Positions 20,749 to 31,526 of a stretch of DNA of 64,000 nt are shown in pieces. The stretch comes from Pyrenopolyporus hunteri. Lineage: Eukaryota > Ascomycota > Sordariomycetes > Xylariales > Hypoxylaceae. The DNA lies in contig CADCXC010000009.1 of assembly GCA_902806595.1 (NCBI GenBank), positions 1,550,001 to 1,614,000 of the forward strand. Reading direction: 5' to 3'. Numbering within the stretch: position 1 is the stretch's first letter; every line of letters starts with the position of its first letter. Position numbers and translations under genes: made by a program. Below the pieces are notes generated by a model. The model made no database searches. It worked only from the letters and a program-made list of their open reading frames with translations, and was not told the DNA's origin.

Positions 20749-22245
20749 TTACTCGTGCCCACTATTTCTGTCTTCCTTGTTCGCGTGCGCCGGAGGCGGA
20801 GGCGAAGGTGAAGATATCCCCTGAGTCCTGTGTTGCTCTGCTTCTTCCGCGTTCATCGGCGCTGGCGACGTCACGGGGCTACCGTACAACTCGAATAGAG
20901 GTGCCTGTGGCTCCCCTTTAGCAGCTGCATCATTTACGGTGGTGCTACTCCCCCCGATGCTCGGTTCGTGTTCACCCAATTCCGCGTGTGCACCCCGAGG
21001 CGCATCGAGCTCAGTCGGTCGCACGATATCGCCCGGCCCTTCGGGATAATGGGTAGCCGCCCTGGCAGCGTGCTCGGAAAACGCAGGACTCGCCCTAGAC
21101 GCGACGCCTAGAGTCCTGCCGGGGGTACTATCTTCCTCGAGGTCGGTATAGGGGCCGGCTACGGCGTTGGGCCCGTAATATTCGTACGTGAGACCATGCT
21201 CGTGTAAGCGCGGCCTCACGCCCATCCTGCTCGACGGACTTGTGATATCGGACGTGGTTCCGCCGGGGGGGATAAAAGGGCTCATGAGATCTCCGGTGTG
21301 TTCCGACTCGTAGCGCCTAGACCCCGGCGCCTCCCCGCCTTCGCCGCGCGACTTTGACCCCCGCCGGCGGCGGATCCAGAACCACGTCAAGGCGCCAATG
21401 ACAATAGCAGCGCCCACAGCGACACCGACGCCTATGCCTACCCTGGCGCCTTCCGAGAGCCCCGAACTACTCTCATTCTCGACGACGGTCAGGTTGGCTG
21501 CGCAGAGCAGCGTCGTCTGCGTGGCGGAAACTATCCCCGAAGTGCAGGTACTGCCAATGTCACAGCACCCACCTCCCGTGGCGCAGGTAATTTGCGATGT
21601 GGTGCAGCCCGGAGGGGCGGGAGTGACGACGGTACTCACGGCTGATGTAGGCGGGGTTACGCAACTACTGTCGGAAGCGCATCTCGCCCCATACGCACAG
21701 CACTGTCCGCCAAAAGCTGATTGGCAGAGAAAGTAAGAGCTCGAGCAGAGCCGGCCGCAGCACGCTTCGGCTAGGCTAGTAACTTCCAGGACCGTTCTAG
21801 TAGCTCCTGTAGCAAGCGTCGCGGTGCTGGTGATGGTACTGTTACAAAATAACAGATTCTCGGAGCACGGTGACCCACACGTCGCTCCCTGCGCGCAGCA
21901 GTTCACCTGCCAAGTACTGTTTATGAAGCAATACTGATCATTGCTACAGCAGCTCTCCGCCCCTAACGGACCAAGTTCTAGGCAGCTGTGGCGGCCGTCG
22001 GGACATTGCGCTATTTGATCCTGACGCTTTGCCTTGACAGGTAGCATAGCGGGGGTCGGCGGCATGCCATTCACGAAATAGCGCGGGCCAAAGCCGGGGT
22101 TAAAAATAGAGTTATCCCGAAGGAACAGAGCCGCATTTTCGAGATCGGTGATATTGTCGTAGGCGGCCGCCATAGCAGCATTGACGAGCGGCGCGACGAT
22201 GATGGTGGCGGCGGCGGCGGCGACGAGGATGGATCTAGGCGACAT
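20749..22245 (-). CDS. Cys-rich single-pass membrane protein, 498 aa
   Basis: Secretory-pathway protein with the architecture of a surface receptor or wall sensor; no catalytic domain is recognised. An N-terminal hydrophobic stretch (ILVAAAAATIIVAPLVNA) looks like a signal peptide. The outer part (about 80-250) has five Cys-Cys pairs (near 99, 116, 162, 182 and 227) spaced within short C-rich modules such as SCCSNDQYCF, NCCAQGATC, ACCGRLC, QCCAYGARC and GCCDIGSTC. A glycine-rich transmembrane helix follows (about 269-291, GIGVGVAVGAAIVIGALTW) and then a stop-transfer RRRR. The cytoplasmic tail of about 200 residues is Pro/Ser/Glu-rich and likely disordered. Single exon. Function is inferred from topology only. 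Confidence 0.75.
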   Translation of the reverse strand: MSPRSILVAAAAATIIVAPLVNAAMAAAYDNITDLENAALFLRDNSIFNPGFGPRYFVNGMPPTPAMLPVKAKRQDQIAQCPDGRHSCLELGPLGAESCCSNDQYCFINSTWQVNCCAQGATCGSPCSENLLFCNSTITSTATLATGATRTVLEVTSLAEACCGRLCSSSYFLCQSAFGGQCCAYGARCASDSSCVTPPTSAVSTVVTPAPPGCTTSQITCATGGGCCDIGSTCTSGIVSATQTTLLCAANLTVVENESSSGLSEGARVGIGVGVAVGAAIVIGALTWFWIRRRRGSKSRGEGGEAPGSRRYESEHTGDLMSPFIPPGGTTSDITSPSSRMGVRPRLHEHGLTYEYYGPNAVAGPYTDLEEDSTPGRTLGVASRASPAFSEHAARAATHYPEGPGDIVRPTELDAPRGAHAELGEHEPSIGGSSTTVNDAAAKGEPQAPLFELYGSPVTSPAPMNAEEAEQHRTQGISSPSPPPPAHANKEDRNSGHE

Positions 22246-23355
22246 TGTGAGGCACGGACGGCCGTCGGGGAGACAGCCAGCCTTGTAAAGTGACGTCCGA
22301 ATTACGCATATAGAATCAGACCCGATTATACCTATTATATAGGCGAAGGCATCAAGAGAACCGACAACAACAAAACGAAACCATCAAAAAGATTGAAAGG
22401 AAGCTAGTTCAACTTTCTTCATGATGATGGTCGCGACAGAAATAGCAAACGAAAAAAAAAAAAGGGTCAGCAGCAGTCACAACATCTATCGATCCGAACC
22501 AGTCTGTAGGAAAACAATAATTGAAGCTAGCCTACCTATCGGCGGCCTGCCCACCCGGGCTCTGCAGATTTCGTCTCTCGTAGGACGAAGCTCATTGGAC
22601 TAAGTCAGCCGTGAGATTTTGGGGTCGTAGTAGCACCAACAGCTGGACAGGCCCCCGTGAAGTATTGTATTGTATAATACCCAGATGTGTGTGAGATAGC
22701 CCGCAGGTTGTGGTTACATCGGAGCAGGACTCGGTTAGCCAGCGGCCGAGAACGACGAGCCTTGAGAGAGAACATCGCCTTGGCGAGCGACGAGGATGAA
22801 GAATTGTGTGTGTGATGTTGCTGACTATTTCGATAATCCGAGTATCAGAAGGTGTCGATAAGTGAGAGAATGACCTAATGCAAGGTACCGCCCCATTAAT
22901 TCCAACCTATAGGTACCTCCTTCCGAGCAGGTATGCCAATAACCTTCAATCGAGTCAGTACATGTAGGTCTACCTAGGTACCTAAAGCTGTTCGAGTACA
23001 TTACATGTAGGTACCTAGGTAGTATATTATTCAGCTGACTTTATTCCAAGCTGGAGGCTTCAATTTCGGGAAGTCACATAGGGAAGATTCGGTATCACTT
23101 GAATAGAAGGTAAGTGCACCTAGGTAGGTACTTAGTATCCTATTAAGTCCGATGCTGTATCACCTCTAGCCTTCTAGCCTAACCCTTCTTATCGATATAG
23201 GACCTATATTCCCCCCTTCGGTCAAGGCCTAGGTATTGTACACACACCTGTTCCCACCTAGCGGCCTATTAGGTTGGGTCCTTTTCAACGCTGCTCGCGC
23301 CCGTCCACGGAACCGGCGCCGCACGTATAGGTACCTAGGTACCTAGGTTACCTAG
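22246..23355. other. Repeat-rich spacer left of the MITE-like element
   Basis: Promoter side of the Cys-rich gene, then scattered TAGGTACC tracts (22881-23023, 23118-23134, 23328-23355). No supportable ORF. Confidence 0.5.
22881..23023. repeat. TAGGTACC-type palindromic tract
   Basis: Multiple copies, including CAAGGTACCG, ATAGGTACCTCC, CTACCTAGGTACCTAAAG and CATGTAGGTACCTAGGTAG. Confidence 0.65.
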
Positions 23356-23626
23356 CAGAAGGGCGTCAAAATAAATGCCTCAGCCACACCCACCTATTTC
23401 ACCAGCCACACCTGATACTTAAGTATCCTAAATAATACTAATTGTATTAGTTGTAACGTTATACATTATTAATATTATCACAATTAAAATTCATAGATAA
23501 ATAACATTATGGACAATTTTTTCATATATAAGCTTTTTTTTAACGTTAATAAATTTTAGGAACGAAAAAGCTGATGAGAAGTCTAGGGGTTAGTGTGGCT
23601 GAGGCATTTATTTTGACGCCCTTCTG
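23356..23626. mobile_element. MITE-like element with 34-bp perfect terminal inverted repeats
   Basis: The left terminus at 23356-23389 (beginning CAGAAGGGCGTCAAAATAAA) is the exact reverse complement of the right terminus at 23593-23626. The interior of about 200 bp is A/T-rich and encodes nothing. CCTAG flanks both sides (23351-23355 and 23627-23631), which could be a 5-bp target duplication, though the flanks are themselves CCTAGG-type repeats. Size, TIRs and lack of coding capacity fit a non-autonomous DNA transposon. The parent transposase is not in this window. Confidence 0.82.
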
Positions 23627-23987
23627 CCTAGGTAGGTACGCAGCACTTCCGATGGTGGCGGTCTAAAGTTGTCGCACCACTTCTACGTGCTCCGAAGCGG
23701 GTATCCGAAGACGTATGTGCCTACCTAAATATACGCAACCTCGCGAAGATGAGAATACGAGGTGACCTTGCCGCAGGTTATATTAAACTCTGGACCAAAC
23801 CTCGACACACTTGATCAACATATATACCAGTCTACCTACCTATTATATATTAATAATTACATACAAAGAAAATGATCGTGTGGCACGACGACACGAGTAC
23901 GTCCAACAGCAACAATACTTTCTTTCCTTTCCCTTGGACCCTGAAATATAATACACCAGAAGCCAATCAAATAATAATACATGGTAT
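23627..23987. other. 3' flank of the first rhodopsin-domain gene
   Basis: CCTAGGTAGGTACG directly borders the MITE-like element, followed by ordinary non-coding sequence. Confidence 0.4.
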
Positions 23988-25483
23988 TCAAGCAGCATGC
24001 ACGTCTCCATCTTGCGTCGCCTCCTTACACGCCCCCATTTCCAGTGGTATAATCCCGCGTTGGCTTTCGCTATACCCCTCGCTGTTAATCCCTGTATTCC
24101 TTATTCCTCCTCGTTGGTTTACGTTCGTCGTGCTCAGAACCCTGAGTCCGTTTGGCATAACACGTAGGATAGGTTGTAACGAGGGGAAGCAGCCGCACCA
24201 CAGGCCGACGTGGCCCTCGAGATTCGTCCATATGCCAAGGGTGGGCATTTCCAGGGGCCTACGAACGCGAAAACTTTTAGCTCTAGGAAAGTAAACCTAA
24301 GAAGCGGGAGCGGCCCGGTCTGGGAGGGAAGGGTGAGGATATGACGCACATGTTTGCCGCGGTGATGTTTAGATTCGAGATCACAGCTATCCGTATGATG
24401 GCTATAGCGACAGCACACACCCCTACGCTAAGGACCAGTATGATCTGAAGTGTTTTCCTCGACCACATCATCTTGGTATAAATCACCCAGATGGGTAGGA
24501 GAAGGAGAATCACATCAATGACAATACCAGCTATGCCGTGTCCGATCATCATCCTGTTATGGATAATTGGGTCGATACAATGAAGACCCGGATCAATCGG
24601 AGGCTTGAAGACGTCTCTGTATGAATATATCAACGCATGATCCTGGCGAAGTAAAGGGGTTGAAGGTTCTCGACTTACGAAATCGGCGTACACTCCTTAA
24701 GTCTAAATATAAAGGCCGCGATCGTTTGGGCAAGGATAATCGCCGCGACGATCGATGAGGCTATGTTGACAGTCCCTAGATACCGCCGGGTTAGCAATAG
24801 ATAGACAGATATAAGCCATCGTGGAATTCCTTACGGTCTTGGACAATCCGGGGCAAGAAGGCGAGAATCGCCAATCTTACTATGGCCACAGACCAAAAAT
24901 AGACGAGTGTCTGGATCACTAGCGACTAACGGGCGGTAGGTTAGCAATCAAGGCCACGGGTTCACGGTATAAACAGGCGCAAATATAGCATACCACGAAA
25001 AATTTAGTGACCATGTCCCTCGGTTCAGCGTCTAGGCGAACTCTAGTGCTAAGTACCACAGCTATAAGATATATCAATAAGGTTGTCTCGTCTCGCACCA
25101 CCGTGCTCAAATGACTAACCGTGGATATCCAACCCGGATGAGATCGCCAATAATACCTACGTCTATTGTTAGCGGATGCTCTGTACAGATGCTTAGGGCA
25201 TAGGTAGCTATTTAAGAATAGAACCTACATATGCAATTCCTGCGAGAACATCGTCAAACCCAGGAGATTTTGTCATGCAGACCCTGACGAAGAGACGGAG
25301 CCCGTAAAATATGGTCGAGAACCCGATTAACCACGCATTGATTCCTATCTCCGTTCGGCTTTGGGGACCCAGACCAGGACTCGGCTCCATAATGGGCCAC
25401 CAGTATACACATTTAACTGGGTCATTCAGCCGTGACTGATAAATCCCAAGTAGGTGTGATGCGTAGGGCATAGGGCACGGCAT
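23988..25483 (-). CDS. Fungal rhodopsin-domain integral membrane protein, seven exons
   Basis: Seven-helix membrane protein of the fungal rhodopsin-domain/Pth11-related superfamily; the ligand is unknown. Reconstructed exons: 25483-25229, 25156-25120, 25061-24994, 24925-24835, 24775-24679, 24616-24350 and 24258-23988, total 361 aa with every junction in frame. Segments in order: TEIGINAWLIGFSTIFYGLR (TM1), GFDDVLAGIAYVLLAISS (TM2), RVRLDAEPRDM, SLVIQTLVYFWSVAIVRLAI (TM3) with FLPRI, TVNIASSIVAAIILAQTI (TM4), LHCIDP, GIAGIVIDVILLLLPIWVIY (TM5), LQIILVLSVGVCAVAIAII (TM6), and IWTNLEGHVGLWCGCFPSL (TM7) with the family's CxCxP-like ending. A hydrophilic tail of about 50 residues follows. Codon use is more A/T-rich than in the housekeeping genes. 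Confidence 0.82.
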
Positions 25484-26649
25484 ACTATTATATGTCTACC
25501 TTCCTGGGCGAGTGTCGATCCTGATTCTAGCCTCGTAGGAACCCGTAGAATGAGCAAACCAGGCTCCATCTAGAACTTGCGATCATCATTAGCCTCGAAA
25601 TGGAATCCCCTAGGATTGCCATCAGCATATCGGCTAACATTCCGTCTACAGGCTTCGTCTCGTTTTTTCAGAGATAACAAGGCACGCGAGTTCCCTCCGT
25701 CCGGTCTGGGAATCTAATTGGCGGAGTCAACCCAGCAGTACGGACTCCGATTCTGTGAGAAGTGTTGATCTGCAGAAACCCGGAGAGAAGGTTGGGTGGG
25801 CCGGCATATTGCCCTCGTGGGCGAACTGAGAATCCCGATATGCGGAGGGGGGCCGTTTCTTTTTCTAGCAGCCTTTGGCTTGGTTAAGAACTTAATGTTA
25901 TCCATTCTACGCTAAAGGAAGAGCTCAAGTTATATCGGAAGATTCCGTGGCACATTGTCTTTCGGGTTTCGTGGTCCCGAGGCTTCGACTTATAACGACT
26001 CTAAGCTTTCGCTACTGTTCGACATCGTCGCCCCGTGCTCCTAACCCCTACCTAACCTAAATCCAGCGGCTAAGTGTTGGTGCCAGTTTGAATACCAGAG
26101 CCTTAGGTGGTGATAAACGTAGTGCATGCCGTGTCCACGATTGGAGATTAACTGCTACTAATCGGCAATTATACCAGACTATCGGGTCTGTTCCTCTGAT
26201 CGGGGACCTGCAAGATCTTAATCCCATGAGACTTACGTTAGATGACAGGCGAATGAATAGTTACCTATGCGTAGGTCGGGGGAGATACCCGTGCTTCCCG
26301 CTTGGCTTCTCCTTTTTAACATCCTGCTAGGACCCGCTAAAGACGCTCAGTATTCGTTAAGATTTAGCCCATAGAACACGCGGGATCGTTGATTATCCGT
26401 TATTGGATGAAGGCTATGGCTGACGACTCGATATCGTTCACCCGGACATCCCTTGCATTAGATTGCGCAGTCTAGTGTTTCGCGTAGACATGCCTCAACC
26501 AAGCCAACGTAGAGTCTAAAACGCCGAATAGGTAGCCGTGTGATCTAATCAAGTTGTGGCGGTCTATATAGAGCGGGTGGCTCGTCCTTAATTCCCAGCG
26601 AGCCGGTCGCTGATTATCCTTAAATTGTGCTGCCGCTGATCGCATCAAG
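25484..26649. other. Divergent promoter region, rhodopsin-domain gene and tyrosinase
   Basis: The two genes point away from each other. A TATATA box lies at 26565-26570. Open frames at 25714-25905 (minus) and 26088-26330 (plus) have no recognisable motif. Confidence 0.45.
26565..26570 (+). promoter_or_regulatory. Putative TATA box of the complete tyrosinase gene
   Basis: TCTATATAGAG centred about 80 nt upstream of the ATG at 26650, the expected distance for a regulated fungal gene. Confidence 0.45.
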
Positions 26650-28264
26650 ATGCGGGTTTCTCCTTCTCTCGTGCTTATCTTTTTTGTCATAGTGGATATT
26701 GTCTCAGCCCGGATCCGATCAAGGCAATCCGAAGAACCGTGCGGGACACTTCCTATTAGAAGCGAATGGTGTGTCTAGATATCCGTTGTCCCCCACTGGT
26801 TGGAGCGACGTAAATGCTGGTGGATTACTAGGTGGCTAACCGAGGGGTATTCTGGAAAGGAGAACCCTATCGAAGGAGCAACGACTAGATTTCATATCAG
26901 CCGTAAGATGCCTCCAATCCAAAGAAGGGCAGACTTCCAGCATATTCGCTGGGGTTAAATCCCGGTACGATGATTTTGTGGCTCTACACATTACCCATGC
27001 AGACTCTGTGCATTGGGTTGTAAGTCCTCGCTTGGATCCTATGCTATAAATCTCTCACTGATAAATCTAAGGGATATTTCTTACCGTAAGGCATTATCAT
27101 CCCCTAATATTATGATCTTCTAAAATCGTTTACTCGGTCAGATGGCACCGATATTTTCTATGGCTTTTTGAACAAGCCCTTCGACGTGATTGCTCTTATC
27201 AGGGCCTTATACCGTGAGCATCCCCTTGTTAGGTAGACCGAATGTAAGCTTGTTAACCAGTGAAGGTATTGGGGTCTGCGCTACAAGTCCCAATCCTAGA
27301 GAGAAGCCGCTGATGGGAACGGTCAATAGGCTGGACGCAAGACGCTGCCAACGAGACTTCGATCCTCCAGTCGCCGATCTTTGACCCTGAATACGGGTTT
27401 GGAGGTAACGGATATACCCTTGATATTTCCCAAGGAGCGTAGGCTGAGGATTTGGTAGGCAACGGTGAATACGTAGAGAATATCAATGCCGCTAAAGACA
27501 AATGGACAACTAGTCTAAGGATACCTGGAAGGTCAGGAGGTGGTGAGATTCTCCACCTCGAAGAATGCGCATGCTTTACACAAGAGCAATTAACTTAATA
27601 GGGGCTGGTTTTAGGATGCCTGATGAACGGGCCATTTGCTGGAGTCAACGCGTCCATGGGACCTGGAAACCATACCGAATATACACCACGTTGTATCCGA
27701 CGAGACTTGAGCCCCTGGCTGATGGCGCGAGGGCTAAATACCGGTAGGGTCGCTTTTGTCATGGACGCAAACACTTACTTCGAGTTAGAGCATAGGATCG
27801 AAGGCCTTACCCCTGGAATCGGCGGGGTATCGGTTCATGGAGGCGGACACTTAGGAATAGGGGGTATGCTCGGTGATGTGAGAAAACTTGATCCGCTAGT
27901 TTTTTCCTGAGCTTACTCTAAGCTATGCAAGATGTCGAATACGTGGTCCTCTAATGTCGACCCACTCTTCTGGCTTCACCACTGCGCTATAGATCGCCTT
28001 TGGGATAGCTGGCAGCGACTTGGTAAGCATCATTCAGAATGAGGTTCTCCGTTGTTAACCTAAAGCGCAGATTGGACAAAGAGAAAGATAGACGTAGGCG
28101 GCCCCGATACGAGGATGGCGTACCCTTACAACTATTTCGGCGATAAACCCTATAAGAACATCACCCTGGGCTTCACCATGAGCTTTGGAGAGCTAGCTGG
28201 AACGGTGAATATCAGCGACGTTATGGACGTACGGGACAGGCCATTATGCTACGCGTATTCGTGA
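26650..28264 (+). CDS. Secreted tyrosinase, complete, ten exons including 14-nt and 8-nt micro-exons
   Basis: Type-3 copper monooxygenase/oxidase of 359 aa. Exons: 26650-26768, 26860-27019, 27072-27085, 27142-27213, 27266-27273, 27330-27404, 27459-27542, 27615-27877, 27932-28022 and 28071-28264. The signal peptide is MRVSPSLVLIFFVIVDIVSA. CuA ligands H83, H91 (HITHADSVH) and H100 (YFLPWHRYFLW) have standard spacing. PYWGW and DPEYGFGGNG follow, then GGGCLMNGPFAG. CuB is VHGGGH (252 and 256) and DPLFWLHHCAIDRLWDSWQ (HH at 281-282). The protein ends shortly after the core, without the long C-terminal lid domain of classical fungal tyrosinases, like short secreted forms. The 8-nt exon rests on restoring PYWGW; everything else has clear splice signals. 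Confidence 0.85.
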
Positions 28265-28394
28265 GCTAGGTCGATTTTTGGCTTGGGAAGGATAGAAGGT
28301 CGATGTAGAACATGGCTGTATGTGCAAGCTAGATGGGAGCCTATAGTATAGAGTATAATACGAAGGAGGCGGTTGGTAGCCTGTTGAAGCGATC

Positions 28395-29054
28395 TTAGGT
28401 TATAGTGGGCGGTCCAACAGAGAAAGCTGCCTCTTCATCCCACCACTTGAGGAACTCTTGCATCCTCTCGGTTCTCTCCCTGGCAAGAGCTCGGCCGACA
28501 TCTGTCTTCATCATGCTCTCGAGCCGTAATAGCTTGTCATGGAAATGCTGGATGGAGTCCGCCATGGAGGCTCGTGTCCGAGCGCCAGTAAAGGTAAATA
28601 CTCTGCCAATCCCGATCGCTCCAATAGCGTCGAGTCTGTCAGCATCCTGGACGACGGCTAATTCGGGGTGAGACTTGATGAGGTCCTGAACCCGAGCTGG
28701 ATCCTTGATCTCGCTCGAGTAACTAACGCCCAGGCAAACTGCCTGAATCCGCCTCGCTAGTTGGTCCGCGGCGCCGAGGGATATAAGAAGCTCGTATACC
28801 AGGGTCGACGCATCTTCGCCCGGCTGTAGATATTTCTTATCCCCCACATCGTGGAGAAGAGCGCTTAAAACCACAACTTGCGGATCCCGTGCAGCTGTAT
28901 CAGGCGAGTGAGCATGGATGTATTTGGAGAGTCCTACGACACGTTGGATGTGGTTGAAGTCATGAGAGCCGTCATAATTCGACATGTACTTCTTGACGTA
29001 TTCCGTTACCGAGCTGACGAGGCTTTCTTCTACGGAATACTCCGTTGCAGACAT
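28395..29054 (-). CDS. HD-domain metal-dependent phosphohydrolase, 219 aa
   Basis: Single-exon member of the HD superfamily (YedJ/YpgQ-like), predicted to hydrolyse a nucleotide or small phosphate ester in the cytosol. Metal-binding residues are visible as HDFNHIQRV (about 31-39), LLHDVGDKKY (about 67-76) and QDADRLDAIGAIGI (about 137-150). The length is normal for this subfamily. Substrate unknown. The 3' end lies 130 bp from that of the tyrosinase (convergent). Confidence 0.88.
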   Translation of the reverse strand: MSATEYSVEESLVSSVTEYVKKYMSNYDGSHDFNHIQRVVGLSKYIHAHSPDTAARDPQVVVLSALLHDVGDKKYLQPGEDASTLVYELLISLGAADQLARRIQAVCLGVSYSSEIKDPARVQDLIKSHPELAVVQDADRLDAIGAIGIGRVFTFTGARTRASMADSIQHFHDKLLRLESMMKTDVGRALARERTERMQEFLKWWDEEAAFSVGPPTIT

Positions 29055-31526
29055 GACGACGTTCTACCGGGACGCCCGGGTAATGCGCTTCGACAGGTTA
29101 GCCCCATGTCGATACGCGTTTGTTGACACCCTACATACATATTCCTCAAGCACGGGGATACTCTGGTGCAGCCGAGATCGTCCGTTCGCAACTTGCTGCG
29201 AGGGTTTGCGAAGAACTAATAAGCGCCAAACGCGGCGGGACCCGGCAGCGAGACCCGCACAAGGCTTGCTACTATAGTTAGCGAGCTTCCTAAGGGAGAA
29301 ACAAATCCACCATAAACGACGGCCCTAGCTGCTGTGAGAGGCAGTGTGGGAGGGAGTGTGGGTGGGAACGAGCGAGAAGCAGAGAGTTCCAAAATCTAGA
29401 CGATCTTGGTGGAAAGCTGGGCTGGCTGGTTGACGTGAGTATGGGTTTGGGTTGTTAGCATGATCAAGGTTGTCAGAGTCGTAGGGGTTGTGGATTCGTC
29501 CAGTACCCGGCCGAAAGAGGAACGAAGAAATCTTGCAAGTTCCTGGCAGGCAAGGTCGATGTTAGTGCGTGATCGCCAAACTTGCATTCCACGATTTTTG
29601 TTGCTTTGCATCGACGCGCCGTGCCAAGAGAAGTCATGTGATTAAGGCTGACCATTTCCACCATTCAGCGTCCAGATGTCCCATGTTGGGGGTTATTGGC
29701 ATACTGCATTTACCTGAGCAGCTCAGATACACTAATGCATGCTCTTATGGCATTAGGCGCTATCCGGTATTTTCCCGGCCGCGGACCCAGCTTTCCTGCA
29801 TCTTGACCAACACCTAGGTAGGTACATAGGTACATGCTGTTAGTGCCTGCGGTATGCAGCCAATCAAGCCCACGCTCTTCCCTTCTAAAGTTTACCCAGT
29901 CGCATCCCAACTAAGGGTCCTCCTCTTCCAGCCCTTGACTTTTACCCCTCTCTTCCCTCTTCTGCATACATACACCTACTGCATACCAAAACCAAGACCG
30001 GCGGTGCACTTATACACTACCACCTACTCATTACAATAGGGCTACACCAACATGGACCATCTATCAAGAACTTGCAGATAGTAGACAAGGCCGAATTGGA
30101 CCGTTACCTTCGGACTTTCACGGCCGCACGGTGAACTGTTATGCCATTTGCACCGTCTACCCGCCGGAGCTAGTGACATGACCTGCATAGAGCTCAGCAT
30201 GGAGCTCAACATGGACTTCCGTCGCCGTCGCCCGGCTAAGCAGCATCATAGCAATACATCGACGTTCTAGAGTCGCCGAACGCTTTCGAGGAGTAATAAT
30301 GACGGAAGTGAAGAAACTTGTTACTCCCTCCATTACTTCTTTCAGCCAATCACCCCAATGGAGATGGAATCGTGGACTAGTTTCTTATGGACGGCAACGT
30401 TGGCTCTAGCTCCTGACATATTGCGATAGGCCTTGTCTTGATGCTTTTTTCGGTTCGAATGTTTACCTGGTTGAATTTGCAGATCAACGTAACCTCTCCA
30501 AGCGGGCGTCATCTCTTGGTAAAGCTAGGCTAAGCGAAGCAGATGGGTTGTAGCATTTCACCAATGGAGTTCTTCGTGATAGCCTACAAAGGCGAACGCA
30601 GAAAACTACACTTCTTTAGCCACATGGAGCTAATCATGCTGGTTTATCGAGGCCTGCGTCGACTTCCTTGTACGCGTACGAAGGATATCTCGATGGAGAA
30701 GAGTCTTCTTCCTCTTTGATTCGTCTGCTGCGACGCCTTCGATGTGTGATATGTGACGGCCAATGGTTGGTATTGGCTGCCGGCATGTGGCTATCGTCCA
30801 ATCACGGTCGAGACTTAGACGCCCAATAGCCTTTTCCCGACTAGCTCGGCCATATTTCCCGCCGGATTTCTATTTATTGTTCAAGATCAGTACTCCGGTA
30901 CCCATGCTTCGATCGCTTCCTCCACTCACGGATAGCCGCCAGCATGCAGTGCAGCGCACATCAGCTAAAGTTGCACCGGGGACAGGAATGGCCTAGGGCC
31001 GAGGATGGGTGCTCAAGTGACACTACGTTGAATTGCTTTTGTCTGTTACCGGCCAAACAGAGGCCACGATCCTATCCGTGATGGACGGCCCCGCACATCC
31101 AGCTGCCGCAGCGACATGTTGTCCGCTGCTTATGCTGGGAAACCAAGGCAAACGTGCCGGTCTGGATATTGGGCCGCACCCTGGCCACTCTGTACGACCG
31201 CCCTTCATATAATAACAGCTCAGCCTGCCTCCGTTCATCTCTTTTCCCTCCCTTTCTTCTTCAGCAAGCAATTCAAACATCAAGAGCTAGTTTCTTGTTT
31301 CTTTTACTCTTTTTTTACTTTTTTTTTCTTAATTCAGTAGAGCTGTGCTCTTACTACCTAATACCCAAAAAACAAAAATCAACAATACCAAGTTGCCGGT
31401 CAACTATACTCTTAATTCACCACCGCCAAATCCCCCCCTAATAGAACGAGAACTAGCTTTTCCTTGCTCAAAATTGCCCTCTAATTTTTTTTAACGACAA
31501 TCTTTGCAATACCAACACTAATCACA
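29055..31526. other. 2.5-kb spacer without recognisable genes
   Basis: Many short frames but none with a family motif or convincing splice chain. A TAGGTAGGTACATAGGTACATG patch lies near 29815-29836. Pyrimidine- and A-rich leader sequence just before 31527 (31240-31500) suggests a long 5' UTR of the downstream gene. Confidence 0.5.

Noticed and set aside
24919..25110. Open frame inside the first rhodopsin-domain gene as a single exon
   Set aside because: Only its downstream half (25061-24994) fits the protein; the upstream half is an intron whose splicing joins SSGLDIH to AVVLSTRVRL.
27190..27384. Possibility that the second tyrosinase is a frameshifted pseudogene
   Set aside because: The apparent breaks disappear when short introns and two micro-exons are allowed; all ten exons then agree in phase and keep the copper ligands.
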